Assembly (NCBI RefSeq): GCF_001590925.1
Contig: NZ_BCTU01000002.1
Coordinates: forward strand, 1 to 64,000
Source of the DNA: Serratia plymuthica NBRC 102599
GTDB taxonomy: Bacteria > Pseudomonadota > Gammaproteobacteria > Enterobacterales > Enterobacteriaceae
Direction of reading: 5' to 3'
DNA: 64,000 bases
Shown: positions 63,028-64,000 of the stretch, piece after piece
Position numbering within the stretch: position 1 is the stretch's first letter
Layout: every line of letters begins with the position of its first letter
Made by a program: the position numbers and the translations under genes
Notes under the pieces: model-generated
Told to the model about the DNA's origin: nothing
What the model saw: only the letters and a program-made list of their open reading frames with translations
Databases searched by the model: none

Positions 63028-64000
<973 letters not shown>

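Overview
The window is chromosomal DNA from an enterobacterium, most likely a Serratia species. The core gene order matches E. coli K-12: narQ-acrD-ypfM-yffB-dapE-ypfN-ypfH-tmcA-ypfJ-purC-bamC-dapA-gcvR-bcp-perM-bepA-yfgD-hda-uraA-upp-purM. The encoded proteins are close to, but distinct from, their E. coli versions. GC is high, an ERIC repeat is present, and there are several lineage-specific insertions. No rRNA, tRNA, CRISPR array, prophage or intact insertion sequence was recognised.

Layout. (1) 1-1827: the 3' end of an unrecognised gene and a secreted chitin-binding/M60 (enhancin-like) metallopeptidase. (2) 1962-9858: nudK, then the periplasmic nitrate reductase operon napFDABC, facing narQ and narP, so the enzyme and its sensor/regulator pair are adjacent. 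(3) 9886-13760: a small winged-helix gene, acrD and the 19-codon ypfM. (4) 14022-21726: an iron-linked insertion with two TonB receptors, a YncE-like beta-propeller protein, Fur-box-like operators, a TPR protein, two acetyltransferases and a PchB-like chorismate mutase/isochorismate-pyruvate lyase. (5) 21999-24353: yffB, dapE, an M15 peptidase and ypfN.

(6) 24617-31425: a three-gene cassette inserted between ypfN and ypfH. It encodes a transglutaminase-like/DUF2126 (putative amidoligase) fusion, a circularly permuted ATP-grasp/alpha-E fusion, and a second transglutaminase-like protein. It looks like a peptide- or amide-bond-forming system of unknown product and is the best candidate for undescribed biology here. 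(7) 31464-40587: ypfH, tmcA, ypfJ, purC, bamC-dapA, gcvR-bcp and perM. An ERIC element lies between purC and its probable PurR operator.

(8) 41190-55645: an accessory island between perM and bepA. It holds a bestrophin channel, a partial molybdenum-cofactor set (moaA-moaD-moaE, no moaB or moaC), a cyanide-insensitive-type bd oxidase with a tiny third subunit, a DyP peroxidase, a ClpK/ClpG-type disaggregase, a YdeP-type molybdopterin oxidoreductase, a LysE exporter with a divergent Lrp-type regulator, and a decayed Rrf2 regulator. The common theme is respiratory, oxidative and proteotoxic stress; the moa genes could serve the YdeP enzyme. (9) 56094-64000: bepA, yfgD, a two-gene module resembling a HicA-like toxin and a DNA-binding antitoxin, hda (probable CTG start), an LEA-like lipoprotein, a YeaQ-type membrane protein, uraA, upp and the 5' part of purM with a PurR operator.

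All functional calls come from reading protein sequences against remembered families; no database search was run.
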